A stretch of 41,553 nt of DNA from Pseudomonadota bacterium (GCA_018261615.1 JAGTSE010000056.1:1-41553), one strand, 5' to 3'; shown: positions 1 through 9,325, counted from the first letter of the stretch. Notes: generated from the letters alone by a model not told the origin. A program made the numbers and translations.

Positions 1-97
1 AGCTTGCAACTGTTTTTCGTCCATACATTAACCTTCATTTGATGGTGAATTGAACATATCAAAATCAGGCAATTACACAAATCTATGTACAGGCTCC
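1..97 (-). mobile_element. Edge of an IS256-like insertion sequence (5' end of transposase, cut by window)
   Basis: Positions 24 to 1 on the minus strand encode an ATG start followed by MDEKQLQA, preceded by a GAAGG ribosome binding site. This start resembles IS256-family transposases of enterobacteria (MDEKxLxA...). The stretch from about 97 down to 25 would then be the element's terminal non-coding part, with the outer end near GGAGCCTGTACA (97 to 86, minus strand). Only eight residues are visible, so the family is a guess from memory. Reading past position 1 would settle it. Confidence 0.4.
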
Positions 98-106
98 GAA
101 CAAATA

Positions 107-913
107 TTAATCAGTACCGTTATCAGTCGCCAGAAGATCAAAAATCACTTTCGCTTTGACGCCATATCCAGCGATTTTCATCGTTAGCTTGGGCTTGCTC
201 ATTGTGTCAACTTTTCGGTAGTAATCACGCGGCAACCAACGAAATAACCGCCAGGTTCCCGGTTTCCTCGCTAACCCGAAGATGCTATAGACGCCAGCCC
301 CCAGAGTCATCGTATTATAAAAAGCTAACCCATTTTTTGGGCTAAACCCCAAAAACTGTGCGGTTTCCATTATGCCATCAGCAAAAATTCCTTCCGATTT
401 AGATTGTTCACCATAGCGAAGATGGCTTGCTTCTTTTGTTATACCGTTAATACCGTCTACAAATAAAACTGCGCCAGCAAGAACGCCGACAGGAGTCATA
501 GTGGACATCATAACCATTCCACCAAATAGTGCTGCTCCAGATATCACTATATGGATTGCCGAAATCACATATCCGATGATTTTGTTATTTTCCTTAACAA
601 ACTCGACCTTTGCATAAAGCTGTGCGGCTCTGGTTCTTAACAGGCGTTCTTGTTCTTGCAGATTATCGGCCTCAGCACGCAAGTTTTTAATGCAGGCAAT
701 GCATTCTTCATCGGTTTTGGCCCGTCGTGCTGTTTCAAATTCTTTCTCTACGACCTGTCTTATCTCCTCGACAAACTTGATACGTGTAAGAGCATCTTGT
801 AAATAGAATGCTGACAGCCGATTGGCTGTTTCGACAAGTTTTCGGGCTTCCAGATTCACCATGGTATCTGACCATGTTCTGTTCCAGCCCCTGTTGAGCA
901 GCGCGATATCCAT
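107..913 (-). CDS. DUF4225 domain protein
   Basis: This 268-residue protein resembles the DUF4225 family, whose function is unknown; its members often sit near Rhs, PAAR or type VI secretion genes. The first 110 residues are helical and charged. Two hydrophobic segments follow at about residues 114-139 (IIGYVISAIHIVISGAALF) and 141-158 (PVGVLAGAVLFVDGING). The C-terminus has the family-like stretch YYRKVDTMSKPKLTMKI. There is no signal peptide. The start is well supported by AAAGGAGG six bases upstream of the ATG. The stop lies only about 10 bp from the presumed IS end, so the last few residues may have been altered by that insertion. A stub of the type VI gene hcp at the other end of the window fits the usual company of this family. 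I infer a membrane-associated accessory or immunity-like role at most. Confidence 0.7.
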   Translation of the reverse strand: MDIALLNRGWNRTWSDTMVNLEARKLVETANRLSAFYLQDALTRIKFVEEIRQVVEKEFETARRAKTDEECIACIKNLRAEADNLQEQERLLRTRAAQLYAKVEFVKENNKIIGYVISAIHIVISGAALFGGMVMMSTMTPVGVLAGAVLFVDGINGITKEASHLRYGEQSKSEGIFADGIMETAQFLGFSPKNGLAFYNTMTLGAGVYSIFGLARKPGTWRLFRWLPRDYYRKVDTMSKPKLTMKIAGYGVKAKVIFDLLATDNGTD

Positions 914-1047
914 AAAGCCTCCTTTCCCTGATATGTCCGGTCATTTTACGTACAATACGGTCAGGGACAACAGGAAAAGCCTTCCCACAGTCTGATTTTG
1001 CCGGAACTCACAAATGAGTAAACGCTGAGATCCCACAGGGTATTTCC

Positions 1048-1221
1048 CTATTTTTCATCGTCGGATGTGTCAACGCTCTTGCTGTACGGGCAGTGTTTCG
1101 ACCGAGTTTTATCGACGAACATGTACACCTGTTTTAATACCCCGACGACCGCTTTACCAACGCCTTTGGTGCCCGCCGTCACCAGTACGCGTGTACCCTG
1201 AAAATCAAGCCTCCACGACAT
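1048..1221 (-). pseudogene. N-terminal remnant of an SDR oxidoreductase
   Basis: From an ATG at 1221 the minus strand reads MSWRLDFQGTRVLVTAGTKG, continuing VGKAVV. This is the opening beta-strand and a variant Rossmann dinucleotide loop of a short-chain dehydrogenase/reductase. After about residue 27 the similarity stops; the frame runs on through unrelated residues to a stop at 1048. A normal SDR has about 250 residues, so some 90% is missing. A 37-codon open fragment ending in TGATG overlaps its start, as in an operon. A C-terminal fragment that looks like the same SDR family lies at 13502-13750 on the same strand, at the other side of the siderophore locus. The rest of 914-1309 shows no other gene. 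Confidence 0.6.
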
Positions 1222-1309
1222 CAGACAATCTCCAGCGTGTTGATCTTGTCGGCAGCCTGATTCTTTTTCCGCAAGGCCGCCTGTTGTACCCGCAGGTAAA
1301 ACGTTTTCT

Positions 1310-2491
1310 TCAGTTTTCGAGCCAAATAAACTCAGGGGGAGAATGCATCAGGAAGTTCTGGTGCGATATGTTCCAGGCATAAGCGCCCGCGAGGCTGAAC
1401 ACCAGCCAGTCTCCTGGTGCCAGCGCGGCAATGGGCTGCTGGCGCGCCAACACATCTTTAGGCGTACAGAGTTGTCCAACCAGCGTCACCTGTTCATCTT
1501 TTATCCATTCAGCGTTTTGTTCGCGTCGCAATAGGCTAAATGGGTGATTATGGCTTTGCGCGGCAGGGGTGCGGAAATGGTGAGTTCCCCCGTGACCAAT
1601 CGCAAACCATTCGCCGAGATTCTTTTTGATGTCCAGCACTTCCATGACGTAATAGCCGCAGGCTGCGGCAATGTAACGACCGCACTCAAAGCGCAGCGTC
1701 CAGCCTTGCGCCCGGCTGAATTGCGTCACGTCTGGCAGACGCTGGCAAAAGGACGTCCAGTCAAAGTGATGTTGCGGTTCAAGGTAGTTAATACCGATAC
1801 CGCCACCGACGTTAATCAAGTCAATGTCCAGCGACCAGCGTTCGCACCAGCTGCGCACCTTGTCCAGATACAGACGGATCAACTGCAGATGGTTATCTAC
1901 ATCCAGTTGGTGAGACATCAGATGGAAGTGAAAACCGCGCAGATTGATTTGCGTAGAACGGGCGATTTCGCGTAACGCTGCGGGCAGGTCATGCTCATCG
2001 AGACCAAAAGGCGTCGGTTTGCCGCCCATCATCAGATGCGTACCACTGATCCCCTCCAGCGCAATGTTCATCCGCAACAGTACGGAGACCGTTCGATTCT
2101 CCTCAAGCGCGATAGCCTGCAAACGACGTAGCTCGGTTACACTCTCCACATGGATAACGTCCACGCCGAGTTGCACTGCCTGACGCAGTTCACTTTGCAG
2201 TTTGCCGGGGCCGCCGAAAATCAGCGGCTTGCCAGCAACCTGCTCACGTAACCAGTTGAGTTCGCCACCGGATGCTGCTTCAAAGCCATCGACGTACTCG
2301 CATAAGGTACGGAGTATGGGGGCTTCAGGATTGGCTTTTGCGGCATAAAACAGTTCACAACCTGCTGGCAATGCATGACACATGCTGCGGATGTGCTGGC
2401 GCAGTGCAACGAGATCATACACATAGGCGCAAAACGGCTCTGAGTGCTGTTGCTGCAACTGTTGCAGCCTCTCTCTGATTTTCGGCGTCAT
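1310..2491 (-). CDS. pvsE: PLP-dependent decarboxylase of siderophore pathway (PvsE/AcsE-like)
   Basis: This 393-residue fold-type III PLP enzyme belongs to the ornithine/diaminopimelate decarboxylase family. The N-terminal barrel carries YAAKANPEAP (about residues 49-58), whose lysine is the expected Schiff-base residue. A glycine-rich NVGGGIG follows near 228. The C-terminal sheet domain contains GDWLVFSLAGAYAW with the terminal tyrosine region. In achromobactin and vibrioferrin synthesis such enzymes decarboxylate the citryl-serine ester to citryl-ethanolamine; that substrate is inferred here from context. Its start overlaps the stop of the upstream synthetase by four bases (ATGA), so it is the last gene of the operon. 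It ends at 1310, immediately before a scar of unrelated gene fragments. Confidence 0.8.
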   Translation of the reverse strand: MTPKIRERLQQLQQQHSEPFCAYVYDLVALRQHIRSMCHALPAGCELFYAAKANPEAPILRTLCEYVDGFEAASGGELNWLREQVAGKPLIFGGPGKLQSELRQAVQLGVDVIHVESVTELRRLQAIALEENRTVSVLLRMNIALEGISGTHLMMGGKPTPFGLDEHDLPAALREIARSTQINLRGFHFHLMSHQLDVDNHLQLIRLYLDKVRSWCERWSLDIDLINVGGGIGINYLEPQHHFDWTSFCQRLPDVTQFSRAQGWTLRFECGRYIAAACGYYVMEVLDIKKNLGEWFAIGHGGTHHFRTPAAQSHNHPFSLLRREQNAEWIKDEQVTLVGQLCTPKDVLARQQPIAALAPGDWLVFSLAGAYAWNISHQNFLMHSPPEFIWLEN

Positions 2492-4245
2492 AGCGCACTC
2501 CTCATTGGGTGTTGCAGCAGGGTGTAATCCGCGTGCTTATCCGCTTTTTGCAGCAGGCGGGTTTTCAGATTGTTTTTTGACGGGATAGCGCCGCCCTGAA
2601 GGATCGCAGCGATTTCCGGTTGATGCCGCCAACGGCCAAGTTGCGCCGCCAGTAAATCCCACAATTGCTGTTCCAGTACTTGATCGTCATCGGCAAGGCG
2701 GAACAGCACTTCTGACAGGTGATTGATCAGCAGGCAATAGGCCACGCGACGCCAGCCCTGTTCACGGCTGTACCACACGGACTGTCTGGCACGCTCGGAC
2801 ATCATTGCCAAACTGGAGGCTGACCAGTGCTCGGTGGTGAGTTTGGTGCCTTCCAGATCGCGTACCCACACTTGCGTCGGCAGGTTATTTTCAATGGAAA
2901 CCAGCACGTTTTGCAGGTGTGGCTCAAACACCATCCCTTCCGTGAAGAAAGCGTCCAGTACACCGGGGAGTAACACTGACAGATAGCTGTCGAGCCACAG
3001 CACATTCGCCTGTTGTAGGGAGAGTCCCTGCGCTGCGCGCAACTGTTGAATTTGCCGGTGAAGCGGACTGTGGCCCTGGTGGTCGAGGGCAAACAGCGAA
3101 GCCGCCAGCCAGGGCTGTTGATCGGCGAGGTTCTCACGATAAAGAATACCGAAGCACTCTTGTAAATGGCGCACTTCTTCCGCTTCGTCTGCTTGCGCCA
3201 GCGCGGAGAAATCAAGGCTGGTGGCTGCCGGTTCACGCATGATGTGAAAGCCGGGTACCGAGCTTTCCAGGCGCGCAAAGCGGTGTTCAAGTAGTGTATT
3301 CAGCGCCACTGCGCTTTCCAGTTCATACCAGGCATTCTTGCGGACACAGTTGGTGAGCCGCACATGAATGGAGCATTTAAGGTAATAAGGCAGATCGGCG
3401 CGATACAACGTACGCACCGACGATGTCGCCGCGAATTCTGCACCCGTAAGTCCCAGCGGCGTGATGAGCCCACTGCTAACGGCACGCGCATAAAGCGGCG
3501 ACTGCATGATGTGGCGAACTTCCCATGGATGACAAGGATAGCAGTGCTTGCCATGGAGTTTATCCAGCATTGCCGTGACGGGCGCACTGCCTCGAACCTG
3601 TAACAGCGAGGGATGAATGCGGAACCAGAACAGCGGGAAGCGCGCTGCGACTTCGGGCGAGCAAGCCAGTAACGCCTCTGGCGTCACACCCTGACGGCTT
3701 TTGGGGCTCGGATGCATCGGATGGCCCCACAGTAGACGCTCTTCGCTTTGAATGTAGCTATGCGCGCTTGTCGGCTTTGGCAGATGCTGCAGAAAAGAAG
3801 CCGTCACCTGGACGCTGTTTTCAATCTGATCCATCAGTTCTGCATCGGGTAATTGTCCGGTCTGACGCACCATATCATTGACCAGTAGCGCCATTGCTTC
3901 GCTACAACGGACGGCCCGCCACGGACGACCAAACTCTTTCACAAAAGGGGTTCCAATAAAGTCGCCGCGATCCAATAAACTCCAGCGGATAGCCCGAATG
4001 GCGAGTAGCGTGCTGCCATCCTCTCCCATTTGCAGCAAAATCACTTTGCCCGCAACCATACGGCTGGACAACGACAACGGAATATTGCCCTGGCGCACCT
4101 GTTTAACGCGTCCCGCCGGGCGGGCAAATTCGCGAATATAGCAGTTCAGCAGCGCTGTCAGTCCGGCAGATTCCGCCTGCTCCCTTTCCGGGGTGACTTT
4201 TCCTGCCAGCAGTGGATTTTCACGAACGGCGAGTGATACGGACAT
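2488..4245 (-). CDS. pvsD: NIS siderophore synthetase (IucA/IucC family, PvsD/AcsD-like)
   Basis: NRPS-independent siderophore synthetases adenylate a carboxylate of citrate and join it to an amine or alcohol. The start at MSVSLAVREN (4245) is chosen because GAGGA precedes it. It gives 585 residues, normal for the family; longer frames would run deep into the upstream MFS gene. Visible family features are YYLKCSIHVRLTN followed by CVRKNAWYE (ATP/citrate-binding core), EPHLQNVLVSIENN and VRDLEGTKL in the C-terminal half. These fit the AcsD/PvsD type, which attaches L-serine to citrate; substrate choice is inferred from the neighbouring decarboxylase. The start overlaps the MFS gene by 26 bp and the end overlaps the decarboxylase by 4 bp, so translation is probably coupled. 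Confidence 0.82.
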   Translation of the reverse strand: MSVSLAVRENPLLAGKVTPEREQAESAGLTALLNCYIREFARPAGRVKQVRQGNIPLSLSSRMVAGKVILLQMGEDGSTLLAIRAIRWSLLDRGDFIGTPFVKEFGRPWRAVRCSEAMALLVNDMVRQTGQLPDAELMDQIENSVQVTASFLQHLPKPTSAHSYIQSEERLLWGHPMHPSPKSRQGVTPEALLACSPEVAARFPLFWFRIHPSLLQVRGSAPVTAMLDKLHGKHCYPCHPWEVRHIMQSPLYARAVSSGLITPLGLTGAEFAATSSVRTLYRADLPYYLKCSIHVRLTNCVRKNAWYELESAVALNTLLEHRFARLESSVPGFHIMREPAATSLDFSALAQADEAEEVRHLQECFGILYRENLADQQPWLAASLFALDHQGHSPLHRQIQQLRAAQGLSLQQANVLWLDSYLSVLLPGVLDAFFTEGMVFEPHLQNVLVSIENNLPTQVWVRDLEGTKLTTEHWSASSLAMMSERARQSVWYSREQGWRRVAYCLLINHLSEVLFRLADDDQVLEQQLWDLLAAQLGRWRHQPEIAAILQGGAIPSKNNLKTRLLQKADKHADYTLLQHPMRSAL

Positions 4246-5377
4246 AACCTGATCCTCGTAAAGGGGAAATAACAAAGAGTAAGACGGCGCCTGAAGCCGC
4301 CGCCGCTGAAGCCAGGAAAGGAGCCTGTAATGAAACATGCGCAACCAACCAGCCTGCACCGATACCGGCAGCCACGCCAGCCCACTTGCCTGCGGCATCG
4401 ATCTGGCCGAACTGCTTCCCGGCGCTGTGTTGGCGAAGGGTGTCGCTCAGCATCTGATTAGCACCGCTGTAAGCCAGCAGCATGCCGCAACCAAACAGCG
4501 TACGAGCCGCCAGCAGCGACGACGCCCCGACTAACTGGCTGTGCCACAATGCCGCTATCGCAATCAGCGCCATGCCTGGCACAAAATAAAGGCTGCGTCC
4601 CGCCAGGCGGTGCCAAAGTGGCAAAAGCAGCAGATAGATCAGATGCGGCCAGCTATAGAACAGACCGATCAGCACCTCGGTAGGTAGCCAATGTGCGGCA
4701 TAGGGCAGGAAATAGGGGAATGTCACCACCATGGCGAAGTTGAACAGGAACTGCATCGCCCACAGATAATGAAACGTGGATTTGATGCTATTGTTCTGCA
4801 CTGCACGATGTCCCGGCTCAATGGCAGGATCGGCGGGCAGTCGCAGGCTGAGCAGCAAGCCACACAGCGATAACATTGCCAGCCCTAACCACAGACGCTG
4901 ACCAATATCGGGTAGCCACATCAGGACTCCGCCTATTAGCGGTGGTGCGCTCAGCAGCGCTAACCGGGCGGAAGATTGTGTCCAGTTCAGGGCTTTCGCC
5001 AGTTGTTCACCGCGCAGATGCAGGGAAAGATAGCTATTCGCCGCCGCCAGGGTTCCTCCCGCTATTCCCTGTAACGCGAGTGCGACGATCAACCATGGCA
5101 ACGAGGGCGATACGCCAGCCAGTAAACATGCGCATGTCAGTCCGAACAATGCCCGCTGTAGCGACAACCGCCGCCCGTAGCGATCAGCAAACCGTCCCCA
5201 CCACGCGGCAGAGATTGCCGTCATCACTGAAGGCAGGCTGAACAGTACGCCCGCCCACAGGCTGCGTTCAGCGATGCCAAAGGAAACCAGCAGCCGTGGC
5301 AGATAGAGCGGTACGCCAAGTACGGTAAAAGCGGCCAGGAAATGGCAGGCCAGAACCACCTGTAACGTACTGCGCAT
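4220..5377 (-). CDS. pvsC: MFS siderophore exporter (PvsC-like)
   Basis: This 385-residue inner-membrane protein has about twelve hydrophobic segments. It opens with a hydrophobic helix (VVLACHFLAAFTVLGVPLYL), and the loop between helices 2 and 3 holds the MFS motif WWGRFADRYGRR near residue 60. In siderophore loci of this type (pvsC, sbnD, yhcA of achromobactin) the MFS protein exports the finished siderophore to the periplasm; that role is inferred from position. The start codon overlaps the stop of the preceding synthetase by one base (TAATG). It sits between the two synthetase genes, exactly as pvsC sits between pvsB and pvsD in Vibrio. Confidence 0.8.
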   Translation of the reverse strand: MRSTLQVVLACHFLAAFTVLGVPLYLPRLLVSFGIAERSLWAGVLFSLPSVMTAISAAWWGRFADRYGRRLSLQRALFGLTCACLLAGVSPSLPWLIVALALQGIAGGTLAAANSYLSLHLRGEQLAKALNWTQSSARLALLSAPPLIGGVLMWLPDIGQRLWLGLAMLSLCGLLLSLRLPADPAIEPGHRAVQNNSIKSTFHYLWAMQFLFNFAMVVTFPYFLPYAAHWLPTEVLIGLFYSWPHLIYLLLLPLWHRLAGRSLYFVPGMALIAIAALWHSQLVGASSLLAARTLFGCGMLLAYSGANQMLSDTLRQHSAGKQFGQIDAAGKWAGVAAGIGAGWLVAHVSLQAPFLASAAAASGAVLLFVISPLRGSGYVRITRRS

Positions 5378-7089
5378 TAGCGTTTTTCCCTCAGCAGGAA
5401 ATTAGGCCCACTCTGGCCGTAGAACTTGTTGATATCTGCGGCGCCGGACGCCTGTTTGCTTAACAGACTGCCGCTCAGCAACAGATATTTCACTGGCTGC
5501 GTGGGTGAGGCAAACAACTGCTGTCGTGCGAAGGCGGTATCGACACTTTCACTCTCCAGACGCGACAGACTCTGCTCAAGCGCATGTCGTAACGTTTGAT
5601 AACCTGCTTCGCGATCGATCAGTGCGCCTGTGGTCAGACTTTCCAGCACCGCCGCCATGCAGAGTTGCAGGGTAATAGTGATAAACATCTGTGCCAGCGC
5701 GGCTTCATCAGACACACAAATGCGCCGATCGCGCAGTGTGTTGAGGCGCTCTGCCAGTTGCGGGCAAGCGGTTTTGAAGCGTTCAGGTAGAATGCGCGCG
5801 GCATCGTTGTCTTTCATCACCAGTGTCAGGGTTTCACCTGGCATAAGGCTCAGAACGGCATTCTGCTGATTGGATTCCAGGGCAATGCCGTAGCGTAACC
5901 ACAGCGTCAGGTGAACATCCGCCATCAACTGGCAGTAATCACGCCACCAGTCCGTTATGTCTGGCATACCGGGTTGCGCGAGCAGAGAAGAGAGATAATA
6001 ACGTCCGTCCGGTAGTTTGCTGCCAAGCGCTGCAACCGGTAACAGCGTTTCGCCGATGCGTGGTGTTGCGTAGCGCCGTAGCAGGAAGGCCAACTGTTTA
6101 TTTTCCGCAACATGGCCACAAAAACGCTCATCCACATGGCGATATTTGCCGACCAGTAGTCTGTCCTGTTCACCCAGAGCGGTCAGCACTTCAGCGAACC
6201 ACTGACCGTCATACAGTGTCGAGGGCTTGATCAGTCGGATGTTTTTCTGTCCCAGTGTGCGCATGCTGAGTGGAACTTTGAGATGGTGATCCGGATAGTC
6301 CGCTAACTGCACGGTACGTACTGATAAGGTGGGGAAGACATTGAGCCAGGCATCAGGCGCGATGACTGTGCCCTCGGGAAGATCCTGCAGTTGACTCAAC
6401 GTAAGAGGATGCACAGGGATCAATTCATGCCCGGCGAATAGCCGTGGATCCAGCCCTACTTGTGACGGCAATGGCCACCAGTCTGGTCTGGCTTCCGGTA
6501 CCGTAAGGGTCAATTGCTGGTGGGGTAACGCCAGCCAGCGCAGACGAAACGGCTGGCAAAACTCAGGTGCGTACTGGCGCAGGTCGGCTTCGCTAAAACC
6601 AAATTTAGCGCGCGCCGTAGGGTAGTAAGGATGATCAAGAAAGCTTGCCAGTTGATCGGCATGACGCAGGCGCTCACCCCAGTTCATCTCATCTGGTGAA
6701 CGTAACAGCGATGCGCGCTGTTGTGCAAAAGCGATGGTGCAGAGTTCGCCTTGTGCCACGGCGCTATCTGCTTCCTCTTTATAGGTCGCAAAGCGCTCTT
6801 GTGTTTCCTGTTGCTGATCCGGCATTAACGCCGCCAGCCAGTTAGCATAGCCAGACTGCGAGTGCCATCCTTGCGCGCTTTTAATCTGCCATTCAGGGGA
6901 TACTGCCCGCCATGGCTGCATGTAGTCACAGGCTTCCACTTTCAGGCGTAATGTCTGACTGGCCGACTGCCAGGTGAGCCACTGGTGCTGAGAGTCTTGT
7001 GTAATCTGCCCCTGACTTATCAAACCACTGACGTTTTCTCGCAGGCAGGCATTTATGATACGCAGCGTAATGTAGTCATGCTGATTCAT
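5377..7089 (-). CDS. pvsB: NIS siderophore synthetase (IucA/IucC family, PvsB-like)
   Basis: This is the second synthetase of the pathway, 570 residues from MNQHDYITL at 7089. That ATG overlaps the stop of the ATP-grasp gene by one base (TGATG); a GTG five codons earlier is less likely. Family signatures include LIPVHPLTLSQLQDLP, HHLKVPLSMRTLGQKN (nucleotide and substrate core), VGKYRHVDERF, and ALESNQQNAVLSL in place of the usual ExHxQN motif. The C-terminal YLLLSGSLLSKQ and NFLLREKR resemble the end of many IucA/IucC proteins. By analogy with vibrioferrin synthesis it would join the citryl-ethanolamine half to the second building block. The residue at the usual histidine of ExHxQN is Q here (SNQQN), which an alignment should check. 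Confidence 0.8.
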   Translation of the reverse strand: MNQHDYITLRIINACLRENVSGLISQGQITQDSQHQWLTWQSASQTLRLKVEACDYMQPWRAVSPEWQIKSAQGWHSQSGYANWLAALMPDQQQETQERFATYKEEADSAVAQGELCTIAFAQQRASLLRSPDEMNWGERLRHADQLASFLDHPYYPTARAKFGFSEADLRQYAPEFCQPFRLRWLALPHQQLTLTVPEARPDWWPLPSQVGLDPRLFAGHELIPVHPLTLSQLQDLPEGTVIAPDAWLNVFPTLSVRTVQLADYPDHHLKVPLSMRTLGQKNIRLIKPSTLYDGQWFAEVLTALGEQDRLLVGKYRHVDERFCGHVAENKQLAFLLRRYATPRIGETLLPVAALGSKLPDGRYYLSSLLAQPGMPDITDWWRDYCQLMADVHLTLWLRYGIALESNQQNAVLSLMPGETLTLVMKDNDAARILPERFKTACPQLAERLNTLRDRRICVSDEAALAQMFITITLQLCMAAVLESLTTGALIDREAGYQTLRHALEQSLSRLESESVDTAFARQQLFASPTQPVKYLLLSGSLLSKQASGAADINKFYGQSGPNFLLREKR

Positions 7090-8255
7090 CAGACAATCTC
7101 CCACTTCAGCGCGGCGAGGGTGCGGTTAGTGAGCTGTTTTAGCTGTGTGTCATCGATGGCTTCCAGGTACAACACGCCGAGGTAATCTTTATTCGAGTGG
7201 GTTAGCTCGATACGATCGCCGGTGGATTTAAGCGGACGGTAGAGCAGGCCCGGAGCGCTGAGCAGTTGAGGCGCGGTCTGCAAGGTGCCACTGCGATTGG
7301 CGACGAGATAATGGATGAGCGCTTCACCCTGTTCTGCTTTTACTGGCGGCAGCGGTTCGCCAAGATGCAGGCGCAGGATCGGCGTGAACCACCCCTCCGG
7401 CAGCAGGCGGTCCAGCAGAAATTCGCGGCCATCGCCAATACTGCGGTAATTGATTTCAACTAATACCGGGCCATTATCGGTAACGATAAATTCGCTGTGG
7501 CAAGCGCCAAACCCCACGCCAAACTCACGCAACTGCGCCAGCGCCTGCTGCTTCCATCGTGTGCTATGTTCACCGGCCCACCGCGCACTCATCTCCACAA
7601 AGTGCGGCGGCGCGGAGAGTTCCACATCGAAACCGCCAATTGCCACCAGTTCATTGCCATCACCGAGGGTTTCCAGCGTAAACAGCGGCCCTTGCATGAA
7701 CGCTTCAACCAGCAAGGTCTGGCGCACGGGCAGGGCATCAAGATAGTGCTGGCAACGCGTGAGATCCTCAATAAGCCGCACATCCATCGACGCTACACCC
7801 TGGCCTGGCTTGATCACGACTGGCCACGGCCAGTCAGCGGCTGGTGATGCATCAGGAAGGAGTTGCGAAGACCATACTGAAGGTTGCCCCAGTGCTTTCA
7901 GACGCTGGCGCATGCGCCACTTCTCTTTCGCGGCGTAGCAAATTTGCCAGTTCTTGGCGGGCAGGCCAAGTGCAGTAGCGGCAATAGCGGTTGCCGTTTG
8001 CAAGTGATCGCTATTGGAGAACAGTGCAGCAGGCGTGATACCCCATTCGGTGAGCGTGTCGAGGATCGATAGTGGGTTAAATACTTCGCATTCGATCACC
8101 GTAACGCTGTCATCCAGCTTGCTGTTATGCGCCATTGCGTGATCGGTAAGCAGGATCACCGAATAGCCCAGGCGTTGTGCTGCGGGAATAAAACCTTCTG
8201 TCACCGCCGCGTTAACAACGTGACTGATGATCACATAGGGCTTTGGGTTGAACAT
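7089..8255 (-). CDS. pvsA: ATP-grasp ligase of siderophore pathway (PvsA-like)
   Basis: This 388-residue protein has the ATP-grasp fold. The N-terminal Rossmann-like part begins with YVIISHVVNAAV. The ATP-grasp core has WPWPVVIKPGQGVAS (nucleotide-binding strand and small loop), LLVEAFMQGPLF, and the metal-binding end HSEFIV...GPVLVEINYRSIGDG. ATP-grasp enzymes join a carboxylate to an amine with ATP cleavage. In the vibrioferrin cluster PvsA is an ATP-grasp protein thought to assemble the alanine/2-oxoglutarate half of the molecule; the same job is inferred here. Its presence separates this locus from staphyloferrin B and achromobactin, which use other enzymes. It lies 33 bp downstream of the aldolase gene in the same operon. 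Confidence 0.78.
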   Translation of the reverse strand: MFNPKPYVIISHVVNAAVTEGFIPAAQRLGYSVILLTDHAMAHNSKLDDSVTVIECEVFNPLSILDTLTEWGITPAALFSNSDHLQTATAIAATALGLPAKNWQICYAAKEKWRMRQRLKALGQPSVWSSQLLPDASPAADWPWPVVIKPGQGVASMDVRLIEDLTRCQHYLDALPVRQTLLVEAFMQGPLFTLETLGDGNELVAIGGFDVELSAPPHFVEMSARWAGEHSTRWKQQALAQLREFGVGFGACHSEFIVTDNGPVLVEINYRSIGDGREFLLDRLLPEGWFTPILRLHLGEPLPPVKAEQGEALIHYLVANRSGTLQTAPQLLSAPGLLYRPLKSTGDRIELTHSNKDYLGVLYLEAIDDTQLKQLTNRTLAALKWEIV

Positions 8256-8288
8256 GTGTATACCTGTTTGGGTGTTGAGTAGGAAAGG

Positions 8289-9056
8289 TTAAAGAGACTG
8301 AACGTCAGTAAGCCGTTGCTTTAGCGTCCGAAACAAAAAACCGCGATCTTCGCCGCACAGCCAGTTGTCGACGCCCTGGCTTTGCCAGTATTGCTGTTGC
8401 TCTGCGGTGCGGGGGTTGGCGCAAAAAGATTTCCCTGCGGCTGCGCAGCGTGCAGCCAACTGGCGAATATGTGCTTCAACGTCAGGATGTGTAGGTTGCG
8501 GGCCAAGGTGCATGCTCATTGCCAGGTCAAGCGCACCTTCCATAACCATCGTGACCTGAGGGATAAGTAATATGCTGTCAATAGCCTCAATGCCGGCTGG
8601 CGTTTCAATCATGGGTACCAGCCATAACTTCTCATTGACCTGGTGGATATAATCATCAAGGGGCAAAGTACCAAAACCGGTTACGCTGCCGCCGGTGATA
8701 CCTCGTGTTCCAATGGGGGGAAAGAACATCGCATTTTTCAGGGTGTTAACCTGTTCCGCACTCTCTGCCCGTGATAGCACAATCCCGCCGGCTCCCATGT
8801 CGAGCAGGCGTCCGGCGCGCGGAATATCGTCACAGGTGAGGCGTATCAATGGAGTGCAGTGATTGAGCTGCGCCAGTTGAATACAGTGGCTAAGAAGCGT
8901 TTCGTTATGGGGAAGATGTTCCAGATCGAGTATCACGAAGTCATACCCGGCAATGGCAATCATCTCAACAAGAGTCGGGTGGGGAACGGAGTTCAGGATG
9001 CCAAATAGCCCATTGCTGGACTTGCGGCGTTCCCCTGGTAGTGCAAGCGAGATCAT
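8289..9056 (-). CDS. HpcH/HpaI-family aldolase, possible siderophore citrate synthase (SbnG/AcsB-like)
   Basis: This 255-residue TIM-barrel protein belongs to the HpcH/HpaI aldolase/citrate lyase family. It has DFVILDLEH (metal-site start), LIRLTCDDIPRAGRLLDMGA, GIVLSRAESAEQV, PPIGTRGI, and PMIETPAGIEAID. Relatives in siderophore loci include SbnG of staphyloferrin B, which makes citrate from oxaloacetate and acetyl-CoA, and AcsB of achromobactin. I infer that it supplies citrate to the pathway independently of the TCA cycle. It is the promoter-proximal gene of the minus-strand operon, and a Fur-box-like element begins about 20 bp upstream of its start. The vibrioferrin operon of Vibrio as I know it (pvsABCDE) does not start with such a gene, so its presence is notable. 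Confidence 0.75.
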   Translation of the reverse strand: MISLALPGERRKSSNGLFGILNSVPHPTLVEMIAIAGYDFVILDLEHLPHNETLLSHCIQLAQLNHCTPLIRLTCDDIPRAGRLLDMGAGGIVLSRAESAEQVNTLKNAMFFPPIGTRGITGGSVTGFGTLPLDDYIHQVNEKLWLVPMIETPAGIEAIDSILLIPQVTMVMEGALDLAMSMHLGPQPTHPDVEAHIRQLAARCAAAGKSFCANPRTAEQQQYWQSQGVDNWLCGEDRGFLFRTLKQRLTDVQSL

Positions 9057-9075
9057 ATAACCAATCCATGTTGTT

Positions 9076-9102
9076 AATGCTTATCATTAACATTATCATT
9101 AC
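9076..9102. promoter_or_regulatory. Fur-box-like operator between the two siderophore transcripts
   Basis: The divergent region contains AATGCTTATCATTAACATTA followed by TCATTAC. These are overlapping copies of the NAT(A/T)AT-type hexamers seen in Fur sites (consensus GATAATGATAATCATTATC). It lies between the aldolase start (9056, minus) and the binding-protein gene (9326, plus), so one iron-responsive repressor could control both. The remaining AT-rich stretch to 9325 holds possible alternative starts for the plus-strand gene but no separate gene. Confidence 0.7.
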
Positions 9103-9325
9103 TAATGAACTGGCGCCTTTCAAAATATTTAAACAAGATTGTTAAATAAATTCACTAAGTGATCGCTACCACTTCGAAGTAGCCTGATTGCCATTTAGTA
9201 ATAACATTATGATATATATAATTTTTTATGAGAGACTGTTTGGATTCGCCATGTCGATGACAGCAAAAATTAAAAACACGTATGTGTGGTTTAGTCAGCG
9301 GAAGCTCAGTAAGGAAATCGCCAAC

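Noticed and set aside
4246..4398. Longer start of the PvsD-like synthetase
   Set aside because: It lies wholly inside the MFS gene and lacks family similarity; a good ribosome binding site precedes 4245.
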